A stretch of 64,000 nt of DNA. Source: Planctobacterium marinum (GTDB taxonomy: Bacteria; Pseudomonadota; Gammaproteobacteria; Enterobacterales; Alteromonadaceae). Made by a program: the position numbers and the translations under genes. How positions within the stretch are numbered: the first letter of the stretch is position 1; every line of letters starts with the position of its first letter. This document shows, one piece after another, positions 17,290-25,887 of the stretch. The notes under the pieces are model-generated. The model had not been told where the DNA came from, ran no database searches, and was given only the letters and a program-made list of their open reading frames with translations. The DNA is taken from contig NZ_AP027272.1 in NCBI RefSeq assembly GCF_036322805.1, positions 1,984,001 to 2,048,000 of the forward strand, in the 5' to 3' direction.

Positions 17290-19561
17290 CGTTTGCATCT
17301 TGACTCTGAACCTGAGAGTTAGCGGCCGAAAATTGCTGGAAATCTATGAATTCCAAGGGTTTGCTAAAAAAATACCCTTGGACTTCGTGGCAACCTAATT
17401 TGTGCAACAAACTCCATTGAGATTGCTCTTCCACACCCTCTGCGATGAGCTTAAGATTTAAGTTTCTACCCAAGTTAATAACCGTTCTAACGATGGCCTC
17501 ATCGTCGCTGTCTTGATGCATGTCGCGCACGAAAGACTGGTCGATTTTCAGTTTATCGATAGGGAACTTTTTTAGATAACTCAATGAAGAATAACCCGTA
17601 CCAAAGTCATCAATTGCCAGCAATATGCCTAATGACTTTAGGGCTTGAAGAGTTTCGATGGTTTGACTTTCGTTATTCATGATAACACCTTCGGTGATCT
17701 CCAGCTCCAGATTTTCTGGTGGTAATTTTGACTCCTTCAGTACACGCTTCACAGTATCCAAAAAGTCTCTTCGAGCAAACTGTTTCGGGGATATGTTGAC
17801 AGCTGTAACCAGGTGGGTGTTTCCTACATCATAAAGCTGTTTGGCTTTGAAGCAGGCCTCACGAAGGATCCAATCGCCTAAAGCTACGATCTGTCCGGAT
17901 TTTTCAGCAAGTGGAATAAACTCTCCAGGAGATACCCAACCAGACTCTCTTGGCCATCTTACCAGTACTTCTGCACCAATGAGTTGCTTACTTGCAATAT
18001 CCACTTGAGGTTGAAAATGTAAGCGGAACGACTGTTTATCAATAGCTTGCTTCATGTCTTCTACCATCGAGGACTCTTTGGCAACCCGTTCCCCCAAACT
18101 CTTATCGTATAGGAAAGTAAACATATCACTTTGAGGTTCAATCGCATCCAGTGCATGCCGAGCCGTACGCAGCAGATCTTCCAAACTTTGGCCATGATTC
18201 GGATAACGTGTTACCCCGTAGTGTAGTTGTGGTTGATACTGAAAGTGGAATAAGGCGCAGGCAACGTAGTTTTCTAGCTGATTGATGAACACTTCTGCAT
18301 GAGAACCATCCGGATCATTGTCTATCACTACTGCAAAGTTATTGTCACTAATATGAAATTCCATAGAGGTTGTTTGGTTAAACTGCTTAACTACCTCGGA
18401 TACGGAAGACGCCAATTGATTGACCACTTGCTGCGCACCTTGAAAACCCTTGGTAATTTGCAGTTGGTCAAAATCAGACAAGGCGATTAATAAAAATGAA
18501 AAGGGTTTGGTAAAATTTTTACCAGTAGTGCGTTTTAGAATGTACTCTCGTAATGCGTATTGGTTGCATAAACCTGTTTCTACATGGTGAGTTGCCTGGT
18601 ATTGCAGATCTTTTTCGGCCTGTTTTTGCGCGGTAATATCCGTAACGTGCATGTCCCACTGCCGTACATCTGTCAGCCAGTGCAGGCCACACTTTAAAAC
18701 AGTACCATTTATTTCCAGTTCAAATAATGTTGAGTGATTTTCGTTGTCACAGACAAATTGTTTTTGCTTATTCAACTGAGGAGATAGAGCTTGTGCAAAA
18801 CTCAGTTGAGTCTCCCCCAATTTGTGCCAGAGCTGTTCACTGGCTGGATTGTGAAACGTAATTTCATTATTCTCGCTAAAGGACATTACGGGGTTGGGAT
18901 TGCGTTTGGGGAAAAGTGCTAGTCGATGGCTAAAAGCGGCGTTTTGCATGGCAGATTTAATGGCTCTGGCTACGATAAAGGCTACCATTAGTAGGATCGC
19001 AAAATGTATAAAAACCAGGTGGCGAACCTGATAAGAACTCTCTTCGACAGCGTTTTGCATTGTAGCCACTTCGCGGCCAATATTGTGTTTGATGGTTTCA
19101 ACATGTGGCAAGATCGCCCGCCGTTGGGCGCTTATAGCCGCGAGTTGCTCTCGCGCCAGGTCCCAGTTAGTAAAGCCTGCCATGTTGTCATTAAATGCTT
19201 CCGCAATGGGGAGGATTTCCTTCAGCTGTCGTTGGATAGTGGCGAGCCCGGTATGGTTTTGATAATCCTCTTGCAAAGTCATCAGCCGGGCATTGGCATC
19301 CAGTTCCGCATTTCGATATCCGGTGTGGTAAAGCGCACTATTTTGGGTGGCGTAATACTCGTATAAATACCGTTCCTGGCGGGTCAGGGCGCTTTCAAAT
19401 TTTTGCAGTGCATCATAAGTGGGTAACTGAGTTTCTACTAGTTCGAGTGTGGTGAAAATGATTTTTTCACTGCGCCAATACACTAATGAGCTGATGATTG
19501 CTCCCACTAATATGATCAGAAAGAAAGTTGTGTTTATACGTCGATTTGAGCTTCCGCCCAC
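17279..19561 (-). CDS. Membrane GGDEF-EAL protein, probable c-di-GMP phosphodiesterase
   Basis: 760 residues. Membrane segments near 12-30 and 175-200 bracket a periplasmic helical sensor (DAHL-like). A PAS-like domain (about 215-310) precedes a GGDEF domain whose signature is degenerate (SDNNF near residue 408), so cyclase activity is improbable. The EAL domain keeps EVLVRW (about 535), NISPKQF, the ELEITEG Glu, DDFGTGYSSL and KIDQSFVRDM, and EGVE, so it should hydrolyse c-di-GMP. The gene is alone; its end overlaps the convergent DnaJ-related gene. Signal unknown. Confidence 0.92.
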   Translation of the reverse strand: MGGSSNRRINTTFFLIILVGAIISSLVYWRSEKIIFTTLELVETQLPTYDALQKFESALTRQERYLYEYYATQNSALYHTGYRNAELDANARLMTLQEDYQNHTGLATIQRQLKEILPIAEAFNDNMAGFTNWDLAREQLAAISAQRRAILPHVETIKHNIGREVATMQNAVEESSYQVRHLVFIHFAILLMVAFIVARAIKSAMQNAAFSHRLALFPKRNPNPVMSFSENNEITFHNPASEQLWHKLGETQLSFAQALSPQLNKQKQFVCDNENHSTLFELEINGTVLKCGLHWLTDVRQWDMHVTDITAQKQAEKDLQYQATHHVETGLCNQYALREYILKRTTGKNFTKPFSFLLIALSDFDQLQITKGFQGAQQVVNQLASSVSEVVKQFNQTTSMEFHISDNNFAVVIDNDPDGSHAEVFINQLENYVACALFHFQYQPQLHYGVTRYPNHGQSLEDLLRTARHALDAIEPQSDMFTFLYDKSLGERVAKESSMVEDMKQAIDKQSFRLHFQPQVDIASKQLIGAEVLVRWPRESGWVSPGEFIPLAEKSGQIVALGDWILREACFKAKQLYDVGNTHLVTAVNISPKQFARRDFLDTVKRVLKESKLPPENLELEITEGVIMNNESQTIETLQALKSLGILLAIDDFGTGYSSLSYLKKFPIDKLKIDQSFVRDMHQDSDDEAIVRTVINLGRNLNLKLIAEGVEEQSQWSLLHKLGCHEVQGYFFSKPLEFIDFQQFSAANSQVQSQDANAIQ

Positions 19562-19721
19562 TGTATTCCCTTCACTGAAGTGCGTGCTTATTAATGCTTG
19601 ACCGAGTTAACTGTATTTAGTGTTCAATGTGGTAAAAAATAAAAATCAAAGTTTTTACTTGTTCTTTAGATATCAAGATGTTAAAAAGTCAACAAATAAC
19701 GCTAATTAATTGTTTTTTAGC
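19562..19721. other. AT-rich intergenic stretch upstream of aroF
   Basis: Divergent region between the GGDEF-EAL gene (-) and aroF (+). Very AT-rich; a weak promoter-like pair TTAAAA/TAATTA near 19681-19708 could place an aroF start just before the TyrR-like box, but no strong sigma70 match is seen. Confidence 0.3.
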
Positions 19722-19739
19722 TGTAACGATTTAATTACA
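19722..19739. promoter_or_regulatory. TyrR-box-like palindrome
   Basis: TGTAAC-N6-ATTACA matches the TyrR consensus TGTAAA-N6-TTTACA in the invariant arms and spacing. It stands 145 bp before aroF, whose E. coli homologue is repressed by TyrR with tyrosine. Site is seen; TyrR binding is inferred. Confidence 0.62.
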
Positions 19740-19740
19740 A

Positions 19741-19824
19741 ATGCTGCAAGTAAAAACACTCACAAACTTTTTATTTAATAGCCAGCTCGGCTATTACCGC
19801 ACTTATTTCTATTATTATTGCTAA
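19741..19824 (+). CDS. Candidate tyrosine-rich leader peptide of aroF-tyrA
   Basis: A 27-codon ORF (ATG at 19741, TAA at 19822) ends in GYYRTYFYYYC: six Tyr codons among the last ten coding positions, plus three Phe codons overall. It lies between the TyrR-like box and aroF, the first enzyme gene of tyrosine synthesis. Overlapping it is a hairpin TAATAGCC/GGCTATTA (19776-19796), and just after it GCTAA/TTAGC (19819-19836) followed by a T-rich tract (19844-19860), which could be a weak terminator in an attenuation switch. No clear ribosome site precedes the ATG. By analogy with phe/trp leaders, starvation for Tyr-tRNA would stall the ribosome and favour aroF-tyrA expression. Chance in AT-rich DNA is the alternative. 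Confidence 0.5.
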   Translation: MLQVKTLTNFLFNSQLGYYRTYFYYYC

Positions 19825-19883
19825 GCCTCTATTAGCTGACCCCTTTATCTTTCTTTTTTACACTTTAACAACCAGGTACCAGT

Positions 19884-20975
19884 ATGCATAAGGATTCAAT
19901 TGATAACGTCCATGTTTCAGCAGAAGACGTTTTAGTGACCCCGGAACAACTACAACAGCAAATGCCAGTTAGTGATCAAGCGCTGGCTAAAATTGGTGAA
20001 TCACGCCAGATTATCAGTGACATCATTCACCGCAAAGATCACCGTTTGCTGGTGATTTGTGGTCCTTGTTCTATACACGATGTCGATGCTGCAAAGGAGT
20101 ATGCGCTAAAGCTTAAGCGAGTTCAGGAGTCTTGTATGGATAGCCTCTACGTTGTGATGCGGGTGTATTTTGAAAAGCCCAGAACCACCGTAGGGTGGAA
20201 AGGCCTGATAAACGATCCCCACATTGATGATAGTTTTGATATTGATACTGGGCTGCGTAAGGCGCGTGAATTATTAATATGGTTGGCTGAGCATGAAATT
20301 CCGGTGGCCACTGAAGCATTGGATCCCATTAGCCCGCAATACCTGGCGGAACTCTTTAGCTGGGTGGCAATCGGTGCGCGCACCTCTGAATCGCAAACCC
20401 ATAGAGAGATGGCGAGCGGTCTGTCAATGCCTGTTGGCTTTAAAAATGGCACCGATGGTAGCTTGGATATCGCCATCAACGCGTTGCGTTCAGCCGCTTC
20501 ACCCCACAGCTTTATGGGTATTAACAAGCAAGGGCAGGTAGCGATGATCCGCACCCAAGGCAACCCTGACGGTCACGTAATATTGCGCGGCGGCAAACAA
20601 CCAAATTATGACTCAGTATGTGTGGCTGATTGTGAAGAGCAACTAACAAAAGCCAATCTGACAGCTGGGTTAGTGGTGGATTGCAGTCATGCAAATTCCG
20701 GAAAAGACTATCGCCGTCAGCCACCAGTAGCACAAAATGTTGCCAATCAGATCCTGGAAGGAAACGAATCTATTATTGGTATTATGCTGGAAAGCCATTT
20801 GAAATCCGGCAACCAGAACAGTTCTGGCAAAACAAAAGAGGAACTGGAGTACGGCTTGTCAATCACCGATGCTTGTATCGATTGGGAAACTACAGAAAAG
20901 TTACTTAGAGATATCCGTGAAAAACTGATAACTGTGTTACCTTTGCGATTAAACCGAATGAGCAAAGCAAGCTAG
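19884..20975 (+). CDS. aroF: 3-deoxy-7-phosphoheptulonate synthase (DAHP synthase)
   Basis: Class I DAHP synthase of 363 residues condensing phosphoenolpyruvate and erythrose 4-phosphate, the first committed step of the shikimate pathway. Signatures: VICGPCSIHDVDAAKEYA, RVYFEKPRTTVGWKGLINDP, GVKN-equivalent VGFKNGTDGSLDIAINA, and DCSHANSGKDYRRQP. Pairing with tyrA (9-bp gap) and the Tyr-rich upstream element point to the tyrosine-sensitive isozyme, as in E. coli aroF-tyrA. ATG start is preceded by a poor ribosome site (ACCAGGTACC). Confidence 0.95.
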   Translation: MHKDSIDNVHVSAEDVLVTPEQLQQQMPVSDQALAKIGESRQIISDIIHRKDHRLLVICGPCSIHDVDAAKEYALKLKRVQESCMDSLYVVMRVYFEKPRTTVGWKGLINDPHIDDSFDIDTGLRKARELLIWLAEHEIPVATEALDPISPQYLAELFSWVAIGARTSESQTHREMASGLSMPVGFKNGTDGSLDIAINALRSAASPHSFMGINKQGQVAMIRTQGNPDGHVILRGGKQPNYDSVCVADCEEQLTKANLTAGLVVDCSHANSGKDYRRQPPVAQNVANQILEGNESIIGIMLESHLKSGNQNSSGKTKEELEYGLSITDACIDWETTEKLLRDIREKLITVLPLRLNRMSKAS

Positions 20976-20984
20976 GATGGTGGC

Positions 20985-22163
20985 ATGACGCGCGAAACTG
21001 AGAATAGTCAACAATCAGATGAAAATGAGCAGCAGCTTGATTTGGGCCAGTTAAGACAGCAAATCGATGCTCTGGACAGTGAATTGGTACAAATACTGGC
21101 AAAACGCTCCGTGCTGACTCGCAAAGTGGGTGAATTTAAAAGTAAAACTGGCTTACCCATTTATGTACCTAGTAGAGAGGCGCAATTACTGGAATCTCGC
21201 AAGGCACAGGCCAAAGAGGCTGGTTTATCTGAGAGCCTGATTGAAGACGTACTGCGTCGTGTCATGCGGGAGTCCTATCAAACCCAAAATAAACAATATC
21301 TGTGCACTCGCCCTGATATCAAAAATATTGTGATTGTAGGCGGAAGAGGGGCGTTAGGCTCAAAATTCGTTACCTTATTTGAGCGCAGTGGCTACCAAGT
21401 TGATGTAATTGACAAAGGTGATTGGCACAGTGCCGAAGCGCTTTTTAGTACCGCGGGGTTAGTTTTGGTGGCGGTGCCGATTCGACAAACTGAGCAGGTG
21501 ATCCGCACCTTAGATAGCTTGCCGAAGGATTGTGTACTGGCTGATATTACCAGTGTAAAAACCGGACCAGTTGAGACGATGTTAGCTACCCACAAAGGAC
21601 CTGTAGTAGGACTTCATCCTATGTTTGGGCCTGATGTGCCGGGGTTGGTGAAGCAAGTCGTTGTGGTATCTCACGGTCGCGAGGCTGTGCAATACGAATG
21701 GCTGTTAGAGCAGTTTCGCATCTGGGGGGCTGCACTGATTGAAAGTGAGCCGCAAAGACACGATGAAGCGATGGCCTTTATTCAGGTAATGCGCCACTTC
21801 AGTAGCTTTGTATACGGTGCTCATCTGGCAGGAGAAAATCCCTGCCTGACGGAGCTTTTGCAACTCAGTTCACCGATTTACCGCCTTGAATTGGCTATGG
21901 TAGGGCGGCTATTTGCGCAAGACCCGGTTTTATATGGCGATATCATTTTCTCCAGCGATACGGGTAAGGCGTTACTCAAGCGTTTTCATGGGCGCTTTGA
22001 CGAGGCCATGGCGTTACTGGAATCAGGTGACAAGCAGCAGTTCGTCAATCAGTTCAATGATATCGCTCAGTGGTTTGGTGATTACGCCAATCAGTGTTTG
22101 GCTGACAGCAAAAAACTGCTGTTAAAAGCAGACGATGACAGAACCCTGGAAACCGGAGTTTAG
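20985..22163 (+). CDS. tyrA: Bifunctional chorismate mutase/prephenate dehydrogenase (T-protein)
   Basis: 392 residues: AroQ-type chorismate mutase at the N terminus ([26 protein letters not shown]) fused to NAD-dependent prephenate dehydrogenase ([19 protein letters not shown] Rossmann start, then [11 protein letters not shown] and [15 protein letters not shown]). It converts chorismate to 4-hydroxyphenylpyruvate for tyrosine. The N terminus is some 20 residues longer than E. coli TyrA because of a polar, Gln/Glu-rich extension. It is the second gene of the aroF-tyrA operon and ends at a terminator. Confidence 0.95.
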   Translation: MTRETENSQQSDENEQQLDLGQLRQQIDALDSELVQILAKRSVLTRKVGEFKSKTGLPIYVPSREAQLLESRKAQAKEAGLSESLIEDVLRRVMRESYQTQNKQYLCTRPDIKNIVIVGGRGALGSKFVTLFERSGYQVDVIDKGDWHSAEALFSTAGLVLVAVPIRQTEQVIRTLDSLPKDCVLADITSVKTGPVETMLATHKGPVVGLHPMFGPDVPGLVKQVVVVSHGREAVQYEWLLEQFRIWGAALIESEPQRHDEAMAFIQVMRHFSSFVYGAHLAGENPCLTELLQLSSPIYRLELAMVGRLFAQDPVLYGDIIFSSDTGKALLKRFHGRFDEAMALLESGDKQQFVNQFNDIAQWFGDYANQCLADSKKLLLKADDDRTLETGV

Positions 22164-22186
22164 TCAATCTCGAACAAGTAACAGTG

Positions 22187-22210
22187 AGGCCGCTGTCTAG
22201 CGGCTTTTTT
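22187..22210 (+). terminator. Intrinsic terminator of aroF-tyrA
   Basis: GCCGCT pairs with AGCGGC around GTCT, followed by TTTTTT. Confidence 0.85.
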
Positions 22211-22290
22211 CTTTAACGGCGTTTTTATTTCAATGGGTTGGCTTCTCTGTCAAAATTGGCACATCTCTAATAACAAAGGCAGAACGTCTT

Positions 22291-22974
22291 ATGAATAAGT
22301 GCGCTAACTGTCAGCAGTTGCTCGCGAAAAATGCAAATTACTGCGGGAATTGCGGGCAGAGCAGCAAAGAGTTAAGACAACCGTTCTGGCAGTTTTTACG
22401 TGATTCACTGCATGAATTACTGGATATTGATGGCAGGCTCATGCTTACTCTAAGAACGCTATTGTTTAAGCCTGGTTTTGCTTCATTTGAATTTGCTCAA
22501 GGCAAAAAGGTTAAATATACACCGCCTCTGCGTCTCTATTTAGTGGTGAGCTTATTATTTTTCTTGATCTTGGGCTCCTTTAATAATCTATTACCTGATG
22601 GGGAGTTGCGCAGCCAGAGCGCCACAGAAACCTATTCTCGTATCATGTTTGTTCTATTCCCGGTATTTGCTATTTATGTAGGAGTATTTTTCCGACAGAG
22701 TTATTTTCTTGCAAATCTGGTCTTTTCAATGCACCTGCACACTATCGCTTACCTGGCACTTTTAGTTATTGGCAGCCTTGAATCAATGGAGCAGCGATCT
22801 CCACTCTTCGTTTTTTTACAGGTTTTTCCAGCCGCCTATTTTCTCTGGTATGTGCTGGCCGCGTTTAAAACTATGTTTCAAGAATCCTTCTTGAGTACGA
22901 TACTCAAATCTGGCGCGATTTATTTTGTTTACATGGCAACGCTGGGACTGGTGTTTGATGTGATCCTGGGTTGA
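22291..22974 (+). CDS. DUF3667-like membrane protein with N-terminal zinc ribbon
   Basis: 227 residues. The first 25 hold two CxxC pairs (CANC and CGNC, the second in YCGNCGQS), a zinc-ribbon as in DUF3667 proteins, followed by a conserved cytoplasmic helix (LRDSLHELLDIDGRLMLTLRTLLFKPG) and four to five membrane segments. The family has no known activity. The TPPLRLYLVVSLLFF stretch is typical. It is alone between two terminators' worth of space; start ATG lies after a modest AAGGCAG site. Confidence 0.8.
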   Translation: MNKCANCQQLLAKNANYCGNCGQSSKELRQPFWQFLRDSLHELLDIDGRLMLTLRTLLFKPGFASFEFAQGKKVKYTPPLRLYLVVSLLFFLILGSFNNLLPDGELRSQSATETYSRIMFVLFPVFAIYVGVFFRQSYFLANLVFSMHLHTIAYLALLVIGSLESMEQRSPLFVFLQVFPAAYFLWYVLAAFKTMFQESFLSTILKSGAIYFVYMATLGLVFDVILG

Positions 22975-23000
22975 GTCATTCACTTAATTAATGCTGTCAG

Positions 23001-23225
23001 TCAAAAGTAGAAAAGCACGGCAAAACTCAGAACCAGCGCGAAAGCGCCAACCACCATACAGTGGCTTTTTGCTCTCTTGCCGCGTTTGGGGTATCCGCCA
23101 AAACTAAATAGTTTCAGAACACCCCGACCACTCCAATAGAGTATGGTTTCCATGAAAGCTTCGATAACAATCCAACGGATTATCGCCATTAAGGGCCTTA
23201 AGACTGAACTTGCTACTTCTTCCAT
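23001..23225 (-). CDS. Small membrane protein, unknown
   Basis: 74 residues; a C-terminal hydrophobic helix (MVVGAFALVLSFAVLFYF) and a moderately hydrophobic amphipathic segment near residues 10-40, with a basic loop (YPKRGKRAKSH) between. No family recognised. It is the third gene, after an SPFH protein and a ribbon-helix-helix protein, with a 19-bp gap, so it is likely part of that operon and may act at the membrane with the SPFH protein. Confidence 0.6.
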   Translation of the reverse strand: MEEVASSVLRPLMAIIRWIVIEAFMETILYWSGRGVLKLFSFGGYPKRGKRAKSHCMVVGAFALVLSFAVLFYF

Positions 23226-23244
23226 ATTGTTAAAAATCCAATTC

Positions 23245-23433
23245 TTATTGCTCTTTATCTTCTACTTCAGTGATGACTTTTTGCACCAGCTTTACGCGTC
23301 CATTTTTCACCAATGCATCGCGCAAGACGTATTCAATTTGGGCATTCAGGCTACGCAATTCATCATCCGCCCAGCGCTGCATGGCAGCGAGGACGTCTTC
23401 ATTAATACGCAGTGGATAGGCTTTTTTAGCCAT
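23245..23433 (-). CDS. Ribbon-helix-helix (Arc-like) protein
   Basis: 62 residues matching the Arc/MetJ-like fold: the strand AYPLRINEDVLAAMQRWA, helix A, and helix B with SLNAQIEYVLRDAL, the DNA-contacting beta strand being KAYPLRI. It starts 2 bp after the SPFH gene stop. Arc-type genes next to SPFH genes recur in gammaproteobacteria. Autoregulation through the paired TGATATCA sites at 24307-24327 is inferred. It resembles an antitoxin-type regulator, but no toxin gene is adjacent. Confidence 0.82.
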   Translation of the reverse strand: MAKKAYPLRINEDVLAAMQRWADDELRSLNAQIEYVLRDALVKNGRVKLVQKVITEVEDKEQ

Positions 23434-23435
23434 AA

Positions 23436-24293
23436 CTAATACAAGGTTCCGGTGTTAACTACAGGTTGTGTCGCCTTATCACCACACAACACCACCAACA
23501 GGTTACTCACCATAGTCGCTTTGCGCTCTTCATCCAGTTGTATGACGTCCTTTTCAGCTAGTTTTGAAATAGCCATGTCTACCATGCCAACGGCACCTTC
23601 AACAATTTTGGCTCTGGCCGCGATAATCGCTTCAGCCTGTTGCCGCTGCAGCATGGCACTGGCAATTTCCTGGGCATACGCCAGGTGGCTGATTCTGGCT
23701 TCTTGCACCGTTACTCCTGCGCGTTCTAATCGGTCTTGCACTTCTGATTTAAGACGTTCGGCGATTTCCACCGGATCACTGCGCAGTCCTATTTCATTTT
23801 CATCGCTGGGATCGTAAGAGTAGATATTGGCGAGGTTGCGAATGGCTGCTTCACTTTGAATACTGACGTAACTTTCGTAGTCGTCTACTTCAAACACCGC
23901 CTCAGCGGTATCTGTAACTGCCCAAACAACAATACTGGCTATTTCAATCGGGTTGCCATTTTTGTCATTTACCTTAATTTTAGCGCTCTCGAAGTTGCGT
24001 ATACGCAAAGAAATATTTTTGCGGATAAATAGCGGGATGGTCCAGCGCAAGCCGGTTTCTCTTACGGTACCCACATAACTACCAAACAGTGTCATTACTT
24101 TGCCTTGATTGGGTTGCACCATAAAAAAGCCAGGAGCAATAGCAACAGCAATAACCACCTTGGCGATAATGCTGACTGGCACAACATGGCTGCTAGCATC
24201 AGAAATGCTGAAAACTATCCAGATAATAATAGCCATCAGAACAGCAAAAACAGCATACCCATTTACAGAAAATCCACGTTTTTCAGTTATCAT
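23436..24293 (-). CDS. SPFH/Band 7 domain membrane protein
   Basis: 285 residues: two N-terminal membrane segments (about 10-30 and 42-60), then the SPFH/prohibitin domain ([64 protein letters not shown]) and a coiled-coil rich in Ala/Glu/Gln ([20 protein letters not shown]). SPFH proteins form ring or cage assemblies that organise membrane microdomains or protect FtsH-type proteases; no NfeD or protease partner is next to it. Lead gene of a three-gene operon with the RHH and small membrane proteins. Confidence 0.92.
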   Translation of the reverse strand: MITEKRGFSVNGYAVFAVLMAIIIWIVFSISDASSHVVPVSIIAKVVIAVAIAPGFFMVQPNQGKVMTLFGSYVGTVRETGLRWTIPLFIRKNISLRIRNFESAKIKVNDKNGNPIEIASIVVWAVTDTAEAVFEVDDYESYVSIQSEAAIRNLANIYSYDPSDENEIGLRSDPVEIAERLKSEVQDRLERAGVTVQEARISHLAYAQEIASAMLQRQQAEAIIAARAKIVEGAVGMVDMAISKLAEKDVIQLDEERKATMVSNLLVVLCGDKATQPVVNTGTLY

Positions 24294-24306
24294 CTTAAAT
24301 TCTCAT

Positions 24307-24327
24307 GTGATATCAAAGTGATATCAC
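24307..24327. promoter_or_regulatory. Tandem 8-bp palindromes upstream of SPFH-RHH operon
   Basis: Two identical palindromes TGATATCA (24308-24315 and 24319-24326), each preceded by G, with centres 11 bp apart, about one helical turn. Ribbon-helix-helix repressors such as MetJ bind tandem 8-bp palindromes as stacked dimers. Located 14-34 bp before the SPFH start, they are a plausible operator for the RHH protein encoded in the same operon. Confidence 0.62.
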
Positions 24328-24407
24328 TATGATTCAATTTAATGGTTTGAGCAAGCTAAATTCACTACTTAAACCTTAAAATTACCCTTGTGCATTGTTT
24401 TTTAAGT

Positions 24408-24432
24408 AAAAAAAAGCGCTCTTGTGAGCGCT
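24408..24432 (-). terminator. Intrinsic terminator of pheA
   Basis: On the minus strand AGCGCTC and GAGCGCT pair around a 4-nt loop, followed by a T run (the A run at 24408-24414 on the plus strand), 21 bp after the pheA stop. Confidence 0.87.
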
Positions 24433-24452
24433 ATCATCGAACGGCTGAACCT

Positions 24453-25628
24453 TTAGTTTTTGCTGAGGGCTTTAACCATGGGAACTTTTGTGTGGTCGAT
24501 ATCTTCGCTGGGGTAACATCCCAAGACCTTCAGATTACGGGTAATGCTGGTAAGTTCTTCAATGGTTTTTTCGACAGGTCCGTCTTGAATGTTGCCTTCC
24601 ACATCGATGTAAAACATTTCCTCCCATGGATTCCCTGTGATGGGGCGTGACTCAAGTTTGGTCATGTTGATATTGTTGTCTTTTAAAACTACCAATGCTT
24701 CTACCAGTGCTCCGGGTTTCTGCACCGTTGACATAACAAAGGTGGTTTTTGCCGGAATTTGAAGGGGGACAACCACAGACTCTTTGGCTATGACAATGAA
24801 GCGGCTGTGGTTTTCTTGTTGATTCGCGATGTTGTTTTGAATGGGGAATAAATCGTACAGCGCTCCGCCCTCAGCGCTACCAATCGCAGCAATATCAAAG
24901 CGCTCTGATTCACTGACAAGTTTCAGGGCGTGAAAAGTACTATCACAGAATTGTCTTTGTACATTGCCCAGTGTGCTTAAAAATTGGCTGCATTGTTGAA
25001 ATACCTGAGGGTGTCCATAGAGTACATTAACGTTACTCAGATCTTTTTCATCTTTGGTTAAAATGGCATGGCGCACCGGCTGAGTGAGTTCACCGACGAT
25101 GGCTATATCGCTGTGCTGCAGTTGGTCGTATACTTCGTTGATACTGCCAGAAGAGGTATTTTCGATGGGCAGTACCGCATAATCAGCAGTGCCATTTTCA
25201 ACATGTTGAAATATTTCTGCGAAACTCTGACAACCAATCTCTTGAAGTATGCCTGGACGGCGGGTGAAATATTTTTGGGTGGCCAGATAACTGTAGGAGC
25301 CTTTATCACCCAAGAAAGCTACCCTGTTTATGCTGGTTTGACGGTCCGGGTTTGCGTGCTGCGAAAGCAGAGCTTGTTGATTTAGCACAGAGTCTTCGAT
25401 GATCAGATGAAACAAGGATTTTACGTATTGCGGGGCCAATCCAAATTCCTGGCCTTTACTAACCAGTTGCATGAGCAAGGCTTCTTCACGGCCCGTATCT
25501 CTGACATTTTTGCGATTGCGGATTTTATCCTCCGCTACGGCTTTGGTGAGTTCTTGTCGCCTGGCAAGTAGTTGTAGCAGCTGTTCGTCGGTTTCGCTGA
25601 TTTGAGTGCGCAAAGCTTGCAAATCCAT
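24453..25628 (-). CDS. pheA: Bifunctional chorismate mutase/prephenate dehydratase (P-protein)
   Basis: 391 residues with AroQ chorismate mutase (LRTQISETDEQLLQLLARRQ), prephenate dehydratase (VAFLGDKGSYSYLATQKYF, LPIENTSSGSINEVYD, HPQVFQQCSQFL), and a C-terminal ACT regulatory domain with the phenylalanine-binding KPGALVEAL and ESRPI motifs. It converts chorismate to phenylpyruvate and is expected to be feedback inhibited by phenylalanine. Transcription is controlled by the phenylalanine leader peptide and attenuator upstream. Monocistronic, with its own terminator. Confidence 0.96.
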   Translation of the reverse strand: MDLQALRTQISETDEQLLQLLARRQELTKAVAEDKIRNRKNVRDTGREEALLMQLVSKGQEFGLAPQYVKSLFHLIIEDSVLNQQALLSQHANPDRQTSINRVAFLGDKGSYSYLATQKYFTRRPGILQEIGCQSFAEIFQHVENGTADYAVLPIENTSSGSINEVYDQLQHSDIAIVGELTQPVRHAILTKDEKDLSNVNVLYGHPQVFQQCSQFLSTLGNVQRQFCDSTFHALKLVSESERFDIAAIGSAEGGALYDLFPIQNNIANQQENHSRFIVIAKESVVVPLQIPAKTTFVMSTVQKPGALVEALVVLKDNNINMTKLESRPITGNPWEEMFYIDVEGNIQDGPVEKTIEELTSITRNLKVLGCYPSEDIDHTKVPMVKALSKN

Positions 25629-25664
25629 GTTGTGTTCCTGGTGTTTATTTTAAAAATTTAAGTC

Positions 25665-25692
25665 AAAAAAAAACCTCCCTGGTGGGAGGTTT
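25665..25692 (-). terminator. pheA attenuator terminator and alternative antiterminator
   Basis: On the minus strand AAACCTCCC pairs with GGGAGGTTT around ACCA, followed by nine Ts (terminator). The GGGAGG found earlier in the leader (plus-strand CCTCCC at 25717-25722) can instead pair with the CCTCCC of this stem, giving the antiterminator expected when a ribosome stalls on the Phe codons. Confidence 0.85.
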
Positions 25693-25725
25693 CAGTAATT
25701 CGTATTCACACGCATTCCTCCCGAG

Positions 25726-25770
25726 TCAGGATGAGGTAAAGAAGAAAAAGAGTGTGTTGCGTGTTTTCAT
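25726..25770 (-). CDS. pheL: pheA leader peptide
   Basis: A 14-residue ORF, MKTRNTLFFFFTSS, with four consecutive Phe codons (TTT TTC TTC TTT), ending 33 bases before the attenuator stem, and 97 bases before pheA. E. coli PheL (seven Phe in 15) is the functional analogue. When Phe-tRNA is scarce, stalling here should free the antiterminator. No Shine-Dalgarno sequence is seen before the ATG. Confidence 0.85.
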   Translation of the reverse strand: MKTRNTLFFFFTSS

Positions 25771-25776
25771 AATTCG

Positions 25777-25805
25777 AAAGTAAATCCAGCGAGACTAAAT
25801 GTCAA
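25777..25805 (-). promoter_or_regulatory. Candidate pheLA promoter
   Basis: On the minus strand TTGACA (25805-25800), 17-bp spacer, TACTTT (25782-25777). Consensus -35 with a fair -10. It predicts a start at about 25770, at or next to the pheL ATG. Confidence 0.6.
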
Positions 25806-25856
25806 CAGCCTGAGACTGCATATTTTGGAATGGTGTTAATGATATTGGAATAACAA

Positions 25857-25874
25857 AGGCGACCGAAGCCGCCT
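25857..25874 (-). terminator. Hairpin terminator of the double-receiver gene
   Basis: On the minus strand AGGCGGC and GTCGCCT pair around a stable TTCG tetraloop, followed by TTGTTATT, starting 13 bp after the receiver gene stop. Confidence 0.65.
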
Positions 25875-25887
25875 GTTAATAGCCTGG

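Noticed and set aside
23245-23433. Toxin-antitoxin module
   Set aside because: The RHH protein looks antitoxin-like, but its partners are an SPFH protein and a small membrane protein with no toxin fold.
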